Assembly: GCF_016653405.1 (NCBI RefSeq)
Contig: NZ_NHSN01000016.1
Coordinates: forward strand, 62,001-126,000
Direction of reading: 5' to 3'
DNA: 64,000 nucleotides
Origin: Halorhodospira halophila
GTDB lineage: Bacteria > Pseudomonadota > Gammaproteobacteria > Nitrococcales > Halorhodospiraceae
Position numbers and translations under genes: made by a program
Notes under the pieces: generated by a model
What the model saw: the letters and a program-made list of their open reading frames with translations, nothing else
What the model was told of the DNA's origin: nothing
The model's database searches: none
In this document: piece by piece, positions 30,077 through 41,035 of the stretch
Layout: each line of letters starts with the position of its first letter
Numbering within the stretch: position 1 is the stretch's first letter

Positions 30077-31675
30077 ATGCGCATCAACGAGCCCGTCACG
30101 CAGCGCAGGGTGGCCATCCCCCGAGGCGCCACCATCCTCTCGACCACCGACCCGAAGGGGCGGATCACCTACGTCAACGAGACATTCGAGCAGATCAGCG
30201 GCTACCGCCGCGATGAACTGATCGGCCAGCCGCACAACATGATCCGCCACCCGGACATGCCGCGCACGGCATTCTACGAGATGTGGGCGACGCTGCAATC
30301 CGGGCGCTCGTGGATGGGGCTGGTCAAGAACCGCTGCAAGAACGGGGATCACTACTGGGTCCACGCCTATGCGACCCCGGTGCTCGATGCCCGGGGGGAG
30401 ATCGTCGAGATCCAGTCGGTGCGCACCGCCCCACCCTCCGAGGCGGCGGTGGAGCGGGCCACCGCCGTCTATGCGCAGGTTCGCGCCGCCGAACCGGACA
30501 AGGGCGAGGTCGCCCCGGTGCCGCGGCCGGCGCATCGTTTCGGACTCCGCGAGCGGCTACTCGCCCTGCTCCTGCCGGCCCCCGCAGCCGCCGTGGCGGC
30601 CAGCGCGGCCGGCCTGGGCACCGCCGCCCTGGCCGCGGTCACGCTGACCGCTACGGCCCTGGCCGCCGGCGGCGCCGCCTACCTCTGGCGGCCATTGAAC
30701 CAGGCGGTCGAGGCAGCCCGGCACCTGGTCGACGATCCGCTGGCCGAGCGACTCTACACCAATCGCCGGGATGAGGTTGGTCGCCTGCGGCTGGCCATGC
30801 TCCAGCTGCAGACCGAGATGACCGCCGTGCCCAGGCGCCTGGCCAGCGTGACCGATCACCTGCAGACGGTGCGCAACGAGGCCGGCGAGGCCATCGGCGA
30901 GGCACGCAGCCAGGCCCAGCGGCAGACGGCAGAGACCCAGCAGGTGGCCACGGCCATGGAGGAGATGTCGCAGAGCGTCCAAGAGGTGGCCCGTAACGCC
31001 TCCATGGGGGCGGAGACCAGCGAGCAGGCGCAGAGCCAGACCCACCACGGCATGCAGACGGTGCAGCAGAGCGCCGATGCGGTCCGCGAGCTGGTCGAGC
31101 GGGTGCGCGGCTCCTCGGAGATCACCCATCAACTGGCCCAGGAGACCGATCGTATCGGCACCGCCCTGGACCTGATCCAGCAGATCACCGAGCAGACCAA
31201 CCTACTGGCGCTCAACGCCGCCATCGAGGCGGCGCGGGCCGGCGAGGTCGGCCGCGGCTTCTCGGTGGTCGCCGAGGAAGTGCGGGTCCTGGCCGACCGC
31301 ACCTCGTCCTCGACCCAGGAGATCAAGGGCATCATCGACTCCCTGCAGGAGGGCACCGGGCGGGCCGTGGCCGCGATGAACGAGAGCAGCGAGCGCGCCG
31401 AGCACACCCTGGCCCTCTCCGACGAAGCCCGCGGAGCGCTGGAGGCGATCAATCAGGCGGTCTCTTCCATGCAGGAGATGAGCATGCAGATCGCCAGTGC
31501 CACCGAAGAGCAGAGCGCCACGGCCGAGGAGGTCAACCGCAACATCAGCAACATCGACCAGCTGGCGCAGCAGGTACAGCAGTGCACCGACCGCGCCGGC
31601 GAGCGGATGGAGATCCTCACCGGCGAGATCGACCACGCCGCGCGGCTCGTGCACCGTTTCGCGGATCAGCAGTAA
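30077..31675 (+). CDS. PAS-domain methyl-accepting chemotaxis protein (Aer-like)
   Basis: About 532 residues. It starts at ATG 30077 behind AAGGAG. An N-terminal PAS domain ([24 protein letters not shown], then [22 protein letters not shown]) is followed by a hydrophobic stretch (roughly residues 160-215) that anchors it. A HAMP-like linker comes next. The signalling hairpin is intact: [34 protein letters not shown]. This build without a periplasmic sensor matches aerotaxis or energy-taxis receptors such as Aer, where PAS carries FAD. Methylation-region glutamines and glutamates are present. The rest of the chemotaxis system is not in the window. Confidence 0.9.
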   Translation: MRINEPVTQRRVAIPRGATILSTTDPKGRITYVNETFEQISGYRRDELIGQPHNMIRHPDMPRTAFYEMWATLQSGRSWMGLVKNRCKNGDHYWVHAYATPVLDARGEIVEIQSVRTAPPSEAAVERATAVYAQVRAAEPDKGEVAPVPRPAHRFGLRERLLALLLPAPAAAVAASAAGLGTAALAAVTLTATALAAGGAAYLWRPLNQAVEAARHLVDDPLAERLYTNRRDEVGRLRLAMLQLQTEMTAVPRRLASVTDHLQTVRNEAGEAIGEARSQAQRQTAETQQVATAMEEMSQSVQEVARNASMGAETSEQAQSQTHHGMQTVQQSADAVRELVERVRGSSEITHQLAQETDRIGTALDLIQQITEQTNLLALNAAIEAARAGEVGRGFSVVAEEVRVLADRTSSSTQEIKGIIDSLQEGTGRAVAAMNESSERAEHTLALSDEARGALEAINQAVSSMQEMSMQIASATEEQSATAEEVNRNISNIDQLAQQVQQCTDRAGERMEILTGEIDHAARLVHRFADQQ

Positions 31676-31754
31676 CACCGCGGCCGTGCCCTGGCATGGA
31701 CACCACCGAAGCGATTAGCATTTGCGTCCTACCCGCCGGCCGGAGGTCGCACCG

Positions 31755-33260
<1,506 letters not shown>

Positions 33261-33261
<1 letters not shown>

Positions 33262-33310
33262 GCCCGGCGGCACGGGCCCGGCAGGCCACAACGGCAACGG
33301 CGGCCGGGCT
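33261..33310. terminator. Inverted repeat between convergent gmk and the Irr gene
   Basis: AGCCCGGC at 33261-33268 and its reverse complement GCCGGGCT at 33303-33310 flank the short gap between two convergent genes. The loop is long (34 bases) and no T-run follows, so this is a weak candidate for a shared terminator. Confidence 0.25.
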
Positions 33311-33752
33311 AACCGCGGTCCGTACGCAGGCGCACGACGATATCCACGCCAGAGATCTGCTTGCCCTCGGGGACCTGGACCTTACGCCGGACCTCCTGCT
33401 CATCCACCTGCAGGTGGACGTCCTCGATCTCGCCGCTGTCCTCGTCGTAGAGGTGATGGTGGGCCTCGGTCTTGGTGTCGAAGTACGACTTGCCAGAGTG
33501 AACGATGACCTCGCGCAGGAGGCCGGCGTCCTTGAACTGGTTCAGGGTGTTGTACACGGTGGCCAGCGAGACCTTGACACCCTGGGCCGTGGCCTCTTCG
33601 TAGAGGGATTCGGCGGTCACGTGGCGATCCTCGCCGGAGAACAGGAGACCGGCGAGGGCCAACCGCTGCTGGGTCGGGCGCAGCCCCACCGCACGCAGAT
33701 AGCCGGCACCCTGCTCCTCGCTGAGGATCGAATTGTCTCGGGTTTGGGTCAT
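33309..33752 (-). CDS. Fur-superfamily regulator, Irr-like
   Basis: A 147-residue Fur-family repressor with the winged-helix recognition segment (LRPTQQRLALAGLLF, then VSLATVYNTLNQFKDAGLL). The metal/heme-site region reads AHHHLYDEDSGEIEDV, closer to Irr (iron response regulator) than to Fur or Zur. There are no cysteines at all, so the CxxC structural zinc site of typical Fur proteins is missing, again as in Irr. I infer an iron- or heme-linked regulator. A palindrome just upstream may be its own operator. Confidence 0.82.
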   Translation of the reverse strand: MTQTRDNSILSEEQGAGYLRAVGLRPTQQRLALAGLLFSGEDRHVTAESLYEEATAQGVKVSLATVYNTLNQFKDAGLLREVIVHSGKSYFDTKTEAHHHLYDEDSGEIEDVHLQVDEQEVRRKVQVPEGKQISGVDIVVRLRTDRG

Positions 33753-33794
33753 TTCGGGTCCTTGTCCGCGGGCGGAAGTGCGGAAGAATACAGA

Positions 33795-33805
33795 ATTAGT
33801 CTAAT
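33795..33805. promoter_or_regulatory. Palindrome, candidate operator of the Irr-like regulator
   Basis: ATTAG-T-CTAAT is a perfect 5-base inverted repeat with one central base, within a locally AT-rich patch in the divergent gap between the Irr-like gene and cls. It lies about 45 bases before the regulator start, a usual place for autoregulation. It resembles AT-rich Fur/Irr-type sites only loosely. Confidence 0.35.
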
Positions 33806-33878
33806 CCAAAGCAGACGGCCCACTCAACCGCGCAGCCCGTCTTCCCAACCGCGGCGAAAAGGTCGAGACTAGGCGCCC

Positions 33879-35297
33879 ATGGACGCCGCAGCCTGGATAC
33901 TCGCCGCCGCCAGCGTAATCGCCGCGGTCGTCGGCCCGGCGGCCGCCGTACACGCCCTGCTGACCAAACGCGAGCCCCAGGTGGCCGCGTCCTGGATGGC
34001 GGTGTGCATCATCTTCCCCGTCGGTGGAGCCCTCCTCTACTACGTCTTCGGCATCAACCGCGTCGAGACCCGAGCCCGCAAGCTGGTGGCTGAGGAGCGC
34101 ATCCCGCCCAGCCCCGGGCCGTCCATGGAGACCCACAGCCCCTCGTTGGGCCCTGAGTACGCCGAGCAGATCCGCATCTCCGATGCCGTCACCGGGCGGC
34201 CGCTGGAGTACGGCAACCGGGTCCAGGCCCTGCGCAACGGTGAGCAGGCCTATCCGACCATGCTCGAGGCGATCGACGCGGCGCAGCGGACGATCTTCCT
34301 GAGCACCTACATCTTCGAGAGCAACACCAGCGGGCGGCAGTTCATCCGTGCCCTCACCGCTGCGCACCGCCGTGGGGTCGACGTGCGGGTGCTCATCGAC
34401 GGTGTCGGCGAACTCTATTCCTGGCCCCGCGCCAGCCGGCTGCTCCGTCGCACCGGGGTGCCGGTGGCCCGCTTCCTGCCCCCGCGGCTGCTGCCGCCGC
34501 AACTGTCGATCAACCTGCGCAACCACCGCAAGATTCTGGTGGTCGACAGCCAGACCGGCTTTACCGGCGGCATGAACCTGGGCGACCGCCACCTGCTGCA
34601 GTCCGACCGCGAGCACCGCGTAGCGGACATCCACTTCTTAGTCGACGGCCCCGTGGTCAGCCAGATGGAGCAGGTCTTTCTGGAGGACTGGGCGTTCACC
34701 ACCGGCGAGGAGCGAGGGACCACACACCGCGGCAGACCCCACGTGGACGGCGCCCTGAGCCGGATCATCACCGACGGACCCAACGAGGACCTGGACCGGC
34801 TAGTCATGACGCTGATCGGCGCCCTGTCGGCGGCCCGCGAGGAGATCTGGGTGGTCACGCCCTACTTCCTGCCCATGCGCTCACTGATGACCGCCCTGGA
34901 GGCGGCGGCACTGCGCGGCGTGGAGGTCAACGTCCTGCTGCCCGAGCAGAACAATCTGCCCTTCGTCCACTGGGCCACACGGCACATGCTCGGCGAGTTG
35001 ATCCACTGGGGGGTGAACATCTACTACCAGCCACCGCCGTTCGCCCACACCAAGCTGTTCATCGTGGACCGGCGCTACGCCCAGGTCGGATCTTCGAACA
35101 TGGATCCGCGCAGCCTGCGGCTGAACTTCGAGCTCAACGCCGAGTTCTACGACCGCACCATCGCCGGCGAGATGGCCGCCGACTGCCAACGCATCCGAGC
35201 CCGCTCGCGCCGCATCAGCGAGGAGGAGCTGCGCCAGCGCCCGCCCCTGGAGCGGGTCCGCGACGCCGCCTGCTGGCTCGCGTCCCCCTATCTCTAG
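33879..35297 (+). CDS. cls: Cardiolipin synthase
   Basis: A 472-residue phospholipase-D superfamily enzyme making cardiolipin from two phosphatidylglycerols. Two N-terminal membrane helices (ILAAASVIAAVVGPAAAVHALL and WMAVCIIFPVGGALLYYVFG) precede two HKD motifs: HRKILVVDSQTGFTGG near residue 210 and HTKLFIVDRRYAQVGSSNMDPRS near residue 390. Cardiolipin is usually raised under salt stress, which fits a halophile. Confidence 0.94.
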   Translation: MDAAAWILAAASVIAAVVGPAAAVHALLTKREPQVAASWMAVCIIFPVGGALLYYVFGINRVETRARKLVAEERIPPSPGPSMETHSPSLGPEYAEQIRISDAVTGRPLEYGNRVQALRNGEQAYPTMLEAIDAAQRTIFLSTYIFESNTSGRQFIRALTAAHRRGVDVRVLIDGVGELYSWPRASRLLRRTGVPVARFLPPRLLPPQLSINLRNHRKILVVDSQTGFTGGMNLGDRHLLQSDREHRVADIHFLVDGPVVSQMEQVFLEDWAFTTGEERGTTHRGRPHVDGALSRIITDGPNEDLDRLVMTLIGALSAAREEIWVVTPYFLPMRSLMTALEAAALRGVEVNVLLPEQNNLPFVHWATRHMLGELIHWGVNIYYQPPPFAHTKLFIVDRRYAQVGSSNMDPRSLRLNFELNAEFYDRTIAGEMAADCQRIRARSRRISEEELRQRPPLERVRDAACWLASPYL

Positions 35298-35304
35298 CGG
35301 CATA

Positions 35305-36774
35305 ATGCCGGTCATGGTCGAGACCGCAGAACACCCGCTGGCCGAGGCACTGCGCGCACGCCTGGGCCCCGATGCCGTCCTCAGCGAGCCCACGCGCACT
35401 GCCCCCTACATGGCCGAGCAGCGCGGCCAGTTTCCAGGCCGCGGGCGACTGGTGGTCCGCCCCTCCGACGCCGAGTCCGCGGCCGCCGCCGTCACCCTGT
35501 GCCGAACGCACGGCGCCGCGGTGGTGGCGCAGTCGGGCAACACCGGCACCGTCGGCGGCGGCTCTCCCCGGCACGAGACCGAGGTGGTGGTGAGCCTGGA
35601 GCGGCTGCAGCGCATCCGCAGCCTGGACGCCGACGACGGACTGTTGGTCGCCGAGGCCGGCTGCACCCTGGCCCACCTGCAGGAGGCCGCCGCCGACGCG
35701 CAGCGCTTCTTCCCGCTGAGCCTCGCCTCCGAGGCGCAGTGCCGGATCGGCGGCAACCTGGCGACCAACGCCGGCGGGCTGAACGTGCTGCGCTACGGCA
35801 ACGCCCGCAACCTGGCCCTGGGCCTGGAGGTCGTGCTGGCCGACGGCCGCATCTGGAGCGATCTGCGCGGGCTGCGCAAGGATAACAGCGGCTACGACCT
35901 GCGCGATCTGTTCATCGGCTCCGAGGGGACGCTGGGCATCATCACCGCCGCGGCCCTGCGCCTGCTCCCGCCGCCGCGCAGCCGCCGCGTGGCGCTGCTC
36001 GCCCTGCCGCGGCTGGAGCCGGCCCTGCCCCTGGTGCGGGCCGCCCAGTCCGAGAGCGGCGAGGCGGTGGTCGGCGCCGAGTTGATGAGCGCCGAGGCCC
36101 TGGGGATGGGCCAGCTGCTCGACGATACCCCGGAGAACCCACTGCCCGGTTCCCCCTGGTACCTGCTGCTGGAACTCGCCACGGCCGACCCGCGGGCGGA
36201 CCTGGACGAGGCGCTGGCAGCAGCTCTGGAACCGGCCGAGACCGCCGGCGACCTGGACGACGCCCTGCTCGCCCCCACCGAGGCCGCCGCCGCACGGCTG
36301 TGGCGGCTGCGCACGGCCATCCCTGATGGTCAGAAACGCGCCGGGGCGAGCATCAAGCACGACATCTCGGTGCGCCCCGGCACTCTCGCCGCGTTCGTTC
36401 CCGAGGCCCTGGCCGCCGTGACCGAGCTGGACCCCGGCGTCCGCCCCTGCATCTTCGGCCACGTGGGCGACGGCAACCTGCACTTCAACCTCAGCCAGCC
36501 GCCGGACGCCAAGCCCGAGGCTTTCCGCGCACGCGCCGAAGCCTTCCATCGGGCGGTGCACGATGTGGTCTGCCGCCATGGCGGCTCGGTCGCCGCCGAG
36601 CACGGCGTCGGCCAGGCGAAGCGCGACGAGGTCGCCCGCTGCGCCGACCCCCTGGGCCTGGAGTTGATGCAGCGGATCAAGGGCGCCCTGGATCCCGACA
36701 ACCTGCTCAACCCGGGCAAGGGGGCCGCGGCGGCCCAAGCGCCGGCCCCACCGGATTGCGGAGACCCTTCATGA
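35305..36774 (+). CDS. FAD-linked oxidase, D-2-hydroxyglutarate dehydrogenase-like
   Basis: A 489-residue flavoprotein of the GlcD/D2HGDH/D-lactate dehydrogenase group. The PCMH FAD-binding domain has VVAQSGNTGTVGGG, then IGGNLATNAGGLNVLRYGN, then LRKDNSGYDLRDLFIGSEGTLGI. The C-terminal FAD-oxidase domain has FGHVGDGNLHFN and AEHGVGQAKR, the metal-binding histidines and glutamates of the D-2-hydroxyacid branch. The exact substrate (2-hydroxyglutarate, lactate or another) is not decided. Starts at 35305 or at ATG 35314. The stop overlaps mlaA. Confidence 0.9.
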   Translation: MPVMVETAEHPLAEALRARLGPDAVLSEPTRTAPYMAEQRGQFPGRGRLVVRPSDAESAAAAVTLCRTHGAAVVAQSGNTGTVGGGSPRHETEVVVSLERLQRIRSLDADDGLLVAEAGCTLAHLQEAAADAQRFFPLSLASEAQCRIGGNLATNAGGLNVLRYGNARNLALGLEVVLADGRIWSDLRGLRKDNSGYDLRDLFIGSEGTLGIITAAALRLLPPPRSRRVALLALPRLEPALPLVRAAQSESGEAVVGAELMSAEALGMGQLLDDTPENPLPGSPWYLLLELATADPRADLDEALAAALEPAETAGDLDDALLAPTEAAAARLWRLRTAIPDGQKRAGASIKHDISVRPGTLAAFVPEALAAVTELDPGVRPCIFGHVGDGNLHFNLSQPPDAKPEAFRARAEAFHRAVHDVVCRHGGSVAAEHGVGQAKRDEVARCADPLGLELMQRIKGALDPDNLLNPGKGAAAAQAPAPPDCGDPS

Positions 36775-37634
36775 GACGAGGCTTGCTGCACGGGGCCCTG
36801 CTGCTGGCCCTGCTACCGCTGTTGGGCGCCTGCGCCAGCTCCGGGGATTCGGGCAATCCCAACGGAGAGGACGAGTGGGCCACCGAGGATGAGGCCTGGG
36901 ATGACGACGATTGGGGCGCCTACGACGACTGGGATCAGGGCACCTGGGATCCGCTGGAGGGTTTCAATCGCCGGGTGCACGCCTTCAATGAGGTCGCCGA
37001 CCGCTACGCCATCCGCCCGGTGGCCGTTGCCTACCGTGACACTGTGCCCAGCGGAGTGCGCCGCCCGATCAGCAATTTCCTCAACAACCTGCGCGAGCCG
37101 TTTCACGCCGGCAACCAGCTGCTGCAAGGCCGTGCCAGCGCCGGGACACGCAGCGTCACCCGCTTCGCCATCAATTCAACCATCGGCGTGCTGGGCCTAT
37201 TCGACGTGGCTGGCGCCACCGGCCTGGAGCGGGAGCGCAGCGACCTTGGGCTGACCCTGGGCCATTGGGGCGCCCCCGAGGGCCCCTACCTGGTCCTGCC
37301 GCTGCTCGGCCCGAGCACGGCACGCGACAGCAGCGGCCTGGCGGCCCAGTATTTCAGTCGTGAATACCACAGCCCCACACACTGGGCGGACATCCCCTCT
37401 CCGGAGCGTTACACCGTGCCGATCATCGCCGGCATCGATACCCGGGTAGCCCTGCTCTCGCTGGACGAACTCATGGCCGAGACCGGCACCGACTCCTACA
37501 TCTTCATGCGCGAGTCGTACCTGCAGAACCGTCGCGAGCGCCTCGGCGAAGACGACTGGGGTGACTGGGACGATGACGACTGGGAAAACGGCGACTGGGA
37601 TGACGAGGACTGGGACGAAGAGGAGGACTGGTAG
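36771..37634 (+). CDS. mlaA: Outer-membrane lipoprotein MlaA (VacJ) with Asp/Trp-rich tails
   Basis: About 287 residues. Starts at ATG 36771 overlapping the previous stop. The signal peptide ends in LLGAC, a lipobox. The MlaA core is plain: DPLEGFNRRVHAFNE, NFLNNLREPFHAGNQLLQG, RFAINSTIGVLGLFDVA, LGHWGAPEGPYLVLPLLGPST. It keeps outer-membrane lipid asymmetry together with the MlaFEDBC system, which is not in this window. Unusual are two acidic Trp/Asp segments: one after the lipobox (EDEAWDDDDWGAYDDWDQ) and a longer one at the very C terminus built of DW, DDW and EDW units. Confidence 0.94.
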   Translation: MRRGLLHGALLLALLPLLGACASSGDSGNPNGEDEWATEDEAWDDDDWGAYDDWDQGTWDPLEGFNRRVHAFNEVADRYAIRPVAVAYRDTVPSGVRRPISNFLNNLREPFHAGNQLLQGRASAGTRSVTRFAINSTIGVLGLFDVAGATGLERERSDLGLTLGHWGAPEGPYLVLPLLGPSTARDSSGLAAQYFSREYHSPTHWADIPSPERYTVPIIAGIDTRVALLSLDELMAETGTDSYIFMRESYLQNRRERLGEDDWGDWDDDDWENGDWDDEDWDEEEDW

Positions 37635-37741
37635 CGGACGCCGTGACCGCTCGCCACCGGTGTGACTCAAGTCAACAGACGCAGGCGCCGCTACACTGGT
37701 TAGGAAGTAACCAGCCCGGCCCCAGGCCGAAGGAGGGTGCC

Positions 37742-37978
37742 GTGTTCCATGTCCCCCCGATCCGGGATACGCAGCGCTATATCCGCCTCCGACAACTGGA
37801 GGGGATCGCTGAGATCCAGCCGGTGGCCCCGTACCCGCGTATCGAGCCGATCGGCCACTCCGGCGACGAGACCGGGCGGCCGGACGCGGTGGATGAGCGG
37901 CTGCGCCGCGGCCAGCGTGCCCGCGCGCGACGGTCCAGCAGCGGCGATAGCGACCATCAGGTGGACGAGTACGCCTAG
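37742..37978 (+). CDS. Small hypothetical protein
   Basis: A 78-residue protein starting at GTG 37742, behind a strong AGGAGGG. It begins VFHVPPIRDTQRYIRLRQLEG and ends in a charged, Arg/Ser-rich tail. It has no cysteine, membrane segment or signal peptide. The stop overlaps the stop of the RNA ligase gene on the other strand. Short proteins of this style, with a VxPIxP-like front and disordered tail, are common in halophilic gammaproteobacteria. The function is unknown. Confidence 0.55.
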   Translation: MFHVPPIRDTQRYIRLRQLEGIAEIQPVAPYPRIEPIGHSGDETGRPDAVDERLRRGQRARARRSSSGDSDHQVDEYA

Positions 37979-39078
37979 TCGTAGACCTGCCCGCCGCTGA
38001 GGAAGTTGCCCAGCAGCCCGCTGATGCGCGGGAAAACCCTGTCGAAGCGCAGCTCCCAGTAGCCGTCGGCGGCCTGCTCCAGGCTGCGCACGGTGGCGTG
38101 GATCTGGCTCTGCGGCACCCGGCGCAAGTGCTCGGCGAAGCGCTCGGCGTTGGCGCGGTGGCGAAACCGGCTGCAGAAGTGGTGGGCCACCTTGTGGGTC
38201 TCACGGTGTTCGCGGGCGGCATCGAGCAGCGGGTCGACCAGCGCCCCGCCGAGTTCGGTGCGCAGGGTCTCACGGTCGAGTTCCGGGGACTCCTCAAGGA
38301 TCAGAACCAGGCGCATCAACCGGTTGGTAAAGTACTCGGGGGGCAGGTCGAGCAGCGCATCCCCCATGGCGCTGAGATCCTGCACCACCGAGGCCGGGGT
38401 GACGTATTTGGCCCGTTTGCGCCGGTCGCCCTCCTCCTTGAGCACCACGCCCTCGACCCCGCGGGCATCGAGCCCCGCGATCACCTGGCGCAGCTCGCCG
38501 GCCTGATCGGCGGTGAAGCGGCCGTGATACGGCACCGCCGGCAACCCATGCGCGCGGAGCAGATCGCGGCGCTCCTCGACCTCCATGAACTCGACGCGGT
38601 CCCAGCGCATCAGGTCGAAGACCAGCAGCGCCACGTCCTCGTCGATCTCCGGGGGGTGCCCCTCCAGGTAGGGGTTGCCCGGCCCGGCCACCTCGGCGCA
38701 GATGACCAGATCCGGCTCGGCGTCGAAGACGGCGGAGTCGATCAGATCGGGCAGACGGTCGGTGGTGAACGGGCAGACGAAGCCACCCCGGGAGAAGGCC
38801 AGCTCCTGGCCCCGGTAACGGATCAGGCGAACGTTGAAGCCATCGATCTTCTCCTCGGCGTGAAACGGGGCCCGGAAGTGCTGCGCCAGTCCCTGCTCGA
38901 GGTTCAGCACCCGACCGATGGAGGGGTAGCCGGGTACGGCACGATCGCCGAGGAACACGGTGCCCCGCGGCCAGCCGGAGAAGCCGTCGGTCAGGCGGAT
39001 GTAGTCCAATCCGGCGTAGTGCTCATGCCGGGCCTTGTTGCGCGTCAGCGCCTGGTCGACCAGCGAAGCCTCGGGCAT
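37975..39078 (-). CDS. ATP-dependent RNA ligase, Rnl3/Pab1020-like
   Basis: A 367-residue nucleotidyltransferase-fold ligase. Motif I with the adenylated lysine is EEKIDGFNVRLI near residue 97. SRGGFVCPFTTDR follows, then VICAEVAGPGNPY (motif III region), GVEGVVLKEEGDRR (IV) and RAKYVTP (V). A helical C-terminal domain of about 130 residues is characteristic of the archaeal Pab1020/Rnl3 family, homodimeric ligases that circularise RNA. Bacterial members exist but are uncommon. It is the upstream neighbour's opposite: 12 bases downstream of dxs and read in the same direction, so it may be co-transcribed with it. The RNA substrate is unknown. Confidence 0.85.
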   Translation of the reverse strand: MPEASLVDQALTRNKARHEHYAGLDYIRLTDGFSGWPRGTVFLGDRAVPGYPSIGRVLNLEQGLAQHFRAPFHAEEKIDGFNVRLIRYRGQELAFSRGGFVCPFTTDRLPDLIDSAVFDAEPDLVICAEVAGPGNPYLEGHPPEIDEDVALLVFDLMRWDRVEFMEVEERRDLLRAHGLPAVPYHGRFTADQAGELRQVIAGLDARGVEGVVLKEEGDRRKRAKYVTPASVVQDLSAMGDALLDLPPEYFTNRLMRLVLILEESPELDRETLRTELGGALVDPLLDAAREHRETHKVAHHFCSRFRHRANAERFAEHLRRVPQSQIHATVRSLEQAADGYWELRFDRVFPRISGLLGNFLSGGQVYD

Positions 39079-39090
39079 GGCGCCTCCTTG

Positions 39091-40965
39091 CTACGATTGC
39101 TGGAGTAGCCCCTGCACCGTCCTGCGGACACCGTCGCGATCCAGACCGTGCTCGGCCAGGATGTCACCGCGCGCCCCATGATGCACGGGAGCGTCCGGCA
39201 GCCCCAGGTGGGTGACCGGGGTGTGCACGCCGGCACTCGACAGGCACTCGGCCACGCCACTGCCGGCCCCGCCGGCGATGACGTTCTCCTCCAGCGTCAC
39301 CAGGTGCCGATGTTCGCCGGCGAGCCGGCGCAGCAGCGCCTCGTCCAGCGGCTTGACGAAGCGCATGTTCACCACCGTGACGTCGAGCTCCTCGCCCACC
39401 GCCTCGGCCACCGGCAGCAGGGCGCCGAAAGCGAGCAGGGCGACACCGCTGCCCCCCTCGCGGCGCACCTCGGCCCGGCCCACCGGCACTGGTTCCATGT
39501 CGTCGGGCAGTGCCACGCCGGGGCCGGTGCCGCGCGGGTAGCGCACCGCCGCGGCCCCGTCGAGGGTCAGCCCGGTGGCCAGCATCCGCCAACACTCGGC
39601 CTCATCGGCCGGCGCCATGACGGTGAGATCCGGGATGCAGCGCAGGTAGCTGAGGTCGTAGGTGCCCTGGTGGGTGGCGCCGTCGGCACCGACGATCCCG
39701 GCCCGATCCACGGCAAAGAGCACCGGCAGACGCTGCAGGGCGACGTCATGGATGACCTGATCGTAGGCGCGCTGCAGGAAAGTGGAATAGATGGCCACCA
39801 CCGGCCGCGCGCCCTCGCAAGCCAATCCGGCGGCCAGGGTGACGGCGTGCTGCTCGGCGATGCCAACGTCGAAGTAGCGTTCAGGGAAACGCCGCGCGTA
39901 CTCGACCAGACCGGAGCCCTCGCGCATCGCCGGGGTGATCGCCACCACGCGCTCGTCGGTGCAGGCGGCGCGACAGACCCAACGGCTGAACACATCGGTG
40001 TAATTGAGCTTGCTCGCCGCCCCCTTGGTCAGCCCGCGGGCCGGGTCGAAGCAGCTCACGCCGTGGTAGGAGATGGGGTCCTCTTCGGCCGGGGCGTAGC
40101 CCTTGCCCTTGCGGGTGACCACGTGCAGCAGCCGCGGTCCGGGCTGATCGCGCAGGTTGCGCAGCACGCGGACCAGCCCCTCGACGTTGTGCCCGTCCAC
40201 CGGACCGAAGTAGTGGAAGCCCAGTTCCTCGAAGAGCGTAGCCGGCGCCAGCAGCCCCTTGACGTGACCCTCGGTGCGCCGCGCCAGCTCGTGGATCGGC
40301 GGAAGGTAGCGGAGCATGTCCCGCGCACCCCGGCGCAACTGCCCGGCCAGCGGCTCGGAGAGCAGCCGCGTGAGGTAGTTGGACAGGGCGCCGACGTTCT
40401 CCGAGATCGACATCTCGTTGTCGTTGAGCACGACCAGCAAATCGGCCTTCACGTCGCCGGCGTGGTTAAGCGCCTCGAGCGCCTCGCCGGCACTGAGGCC
40501 ACCATCGCCGATGATCGCGGCGCAACGCCGGTGCTCGCCGCCAGCACGCTCGGCCAGCGCCATGCCGAGGGCAGCGCTGATGCTCGTCGAGGAGTGGCCC
40601 ACCCCGAAGGCGTCGTAGGGGCTCTCGTCGCGGACGGGGAATCCGGCGGGACCGCCGGCCTGGCGGATGCGGGGCAACTGGCTGCGCCGGCCGGTGAGCA
40701 CCTTGTGGGCGTAGCACTGGTGGCCCACGTCCCAGACCAGTCGGTCGCGGGGGGTGTCCAGGGCGTAGTGAAGCGCGAGGGTCAGCTCCACGGCCCCGAG
40801 CCCGGCAGCGAGGTGCCCCCCGCTCTGCGAGACGCTCTCGACCAGATAGTCGCGCATCTCCTGGGCCACGGCCGGCAATCGCTCCAGCGGCAGGCGCCGC
40901 AGATCCTCCGGATCATCGATGGCCGACAGCAATACCTTGTCCTCGTCGTGCGTTCCCATGGTCAT
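39091..40965 (-). CDS. dxs: 1-deoxy-D-xylulose-5-phosphate synthase
   Basis: A 624-residue thiamine-diphosphate enzyme that starts the MEP isoprenoid pathway from pyruvate and glyceraldehyde 3-phosphate. [17 protein letters not shown] is near the N terminus. The ThDP motif is [36 protein letters not shown], and [17 protein letters not shown] and the C-terminal transketolase domain ([18 protein letters not shown]) follow. Full length. It also feeds ubiquinone side-chain synthesis used by UbiA. Confidence 0.97.
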   Translation of the reverse strand: MTMGTHDEDKVLLSAIDDPEDLRRLPLERLPAVAQEMRDYLVESVSQSGGHLAAGLGAVELTLALHYALDTPRDRLVWDVGHQCYAHKVLTGRRSQLPRIRQAGGPAGFPVRDESPYDAFGVGHSSTSISAALGMALAERAGGEHRRCAAIIGDGGLSAGEALEALNHAGDVKADLLVVLNDNEMSISENVGALSNYLTRLLSEPLAGQLRRGARDMLRYLPPIHELARRTEGHVKGLLAPATLFEELGFHYFGPVDGHNVEGLVRVLRNLRDQPGPRLLHVVTRKGKGYAPAEEDPISYHGVSCFDPARGLTKGAASKLNYTDVFSRWVCRAACTDERVVAITPAMREGSGLVEYARRFPERYFDVGIAEQHAVTLAAGLACEGARPVVAIYSTFLQRAYDQVIHDVALQRLPVLFAVDRAGIVGADGATHQGTYDLSYLRCIPDLTVMAPADEAECWRMLATGLTLDGAAAVRYPRGTGPGVALPDDMEPVPVGRAEVRREGGSGVALLAFGALLPVAEAVGEELDVTVVNMRFVKPLDEALLRRLAGEHRHLVTLEENVIAGGAGSGVAECLSSAGVHTPVTHLGLPDAPVHHGARGDILAEHGLDRDGVRRTVQGLLQQS

Positions 40966-41035
40966 CGGGGCATGATAGCCGATTCAGGCGTGGCCTGGAC
41001 CAGGGTCGGCGTCGAAGTGCCTCGCCCCCCACCCA

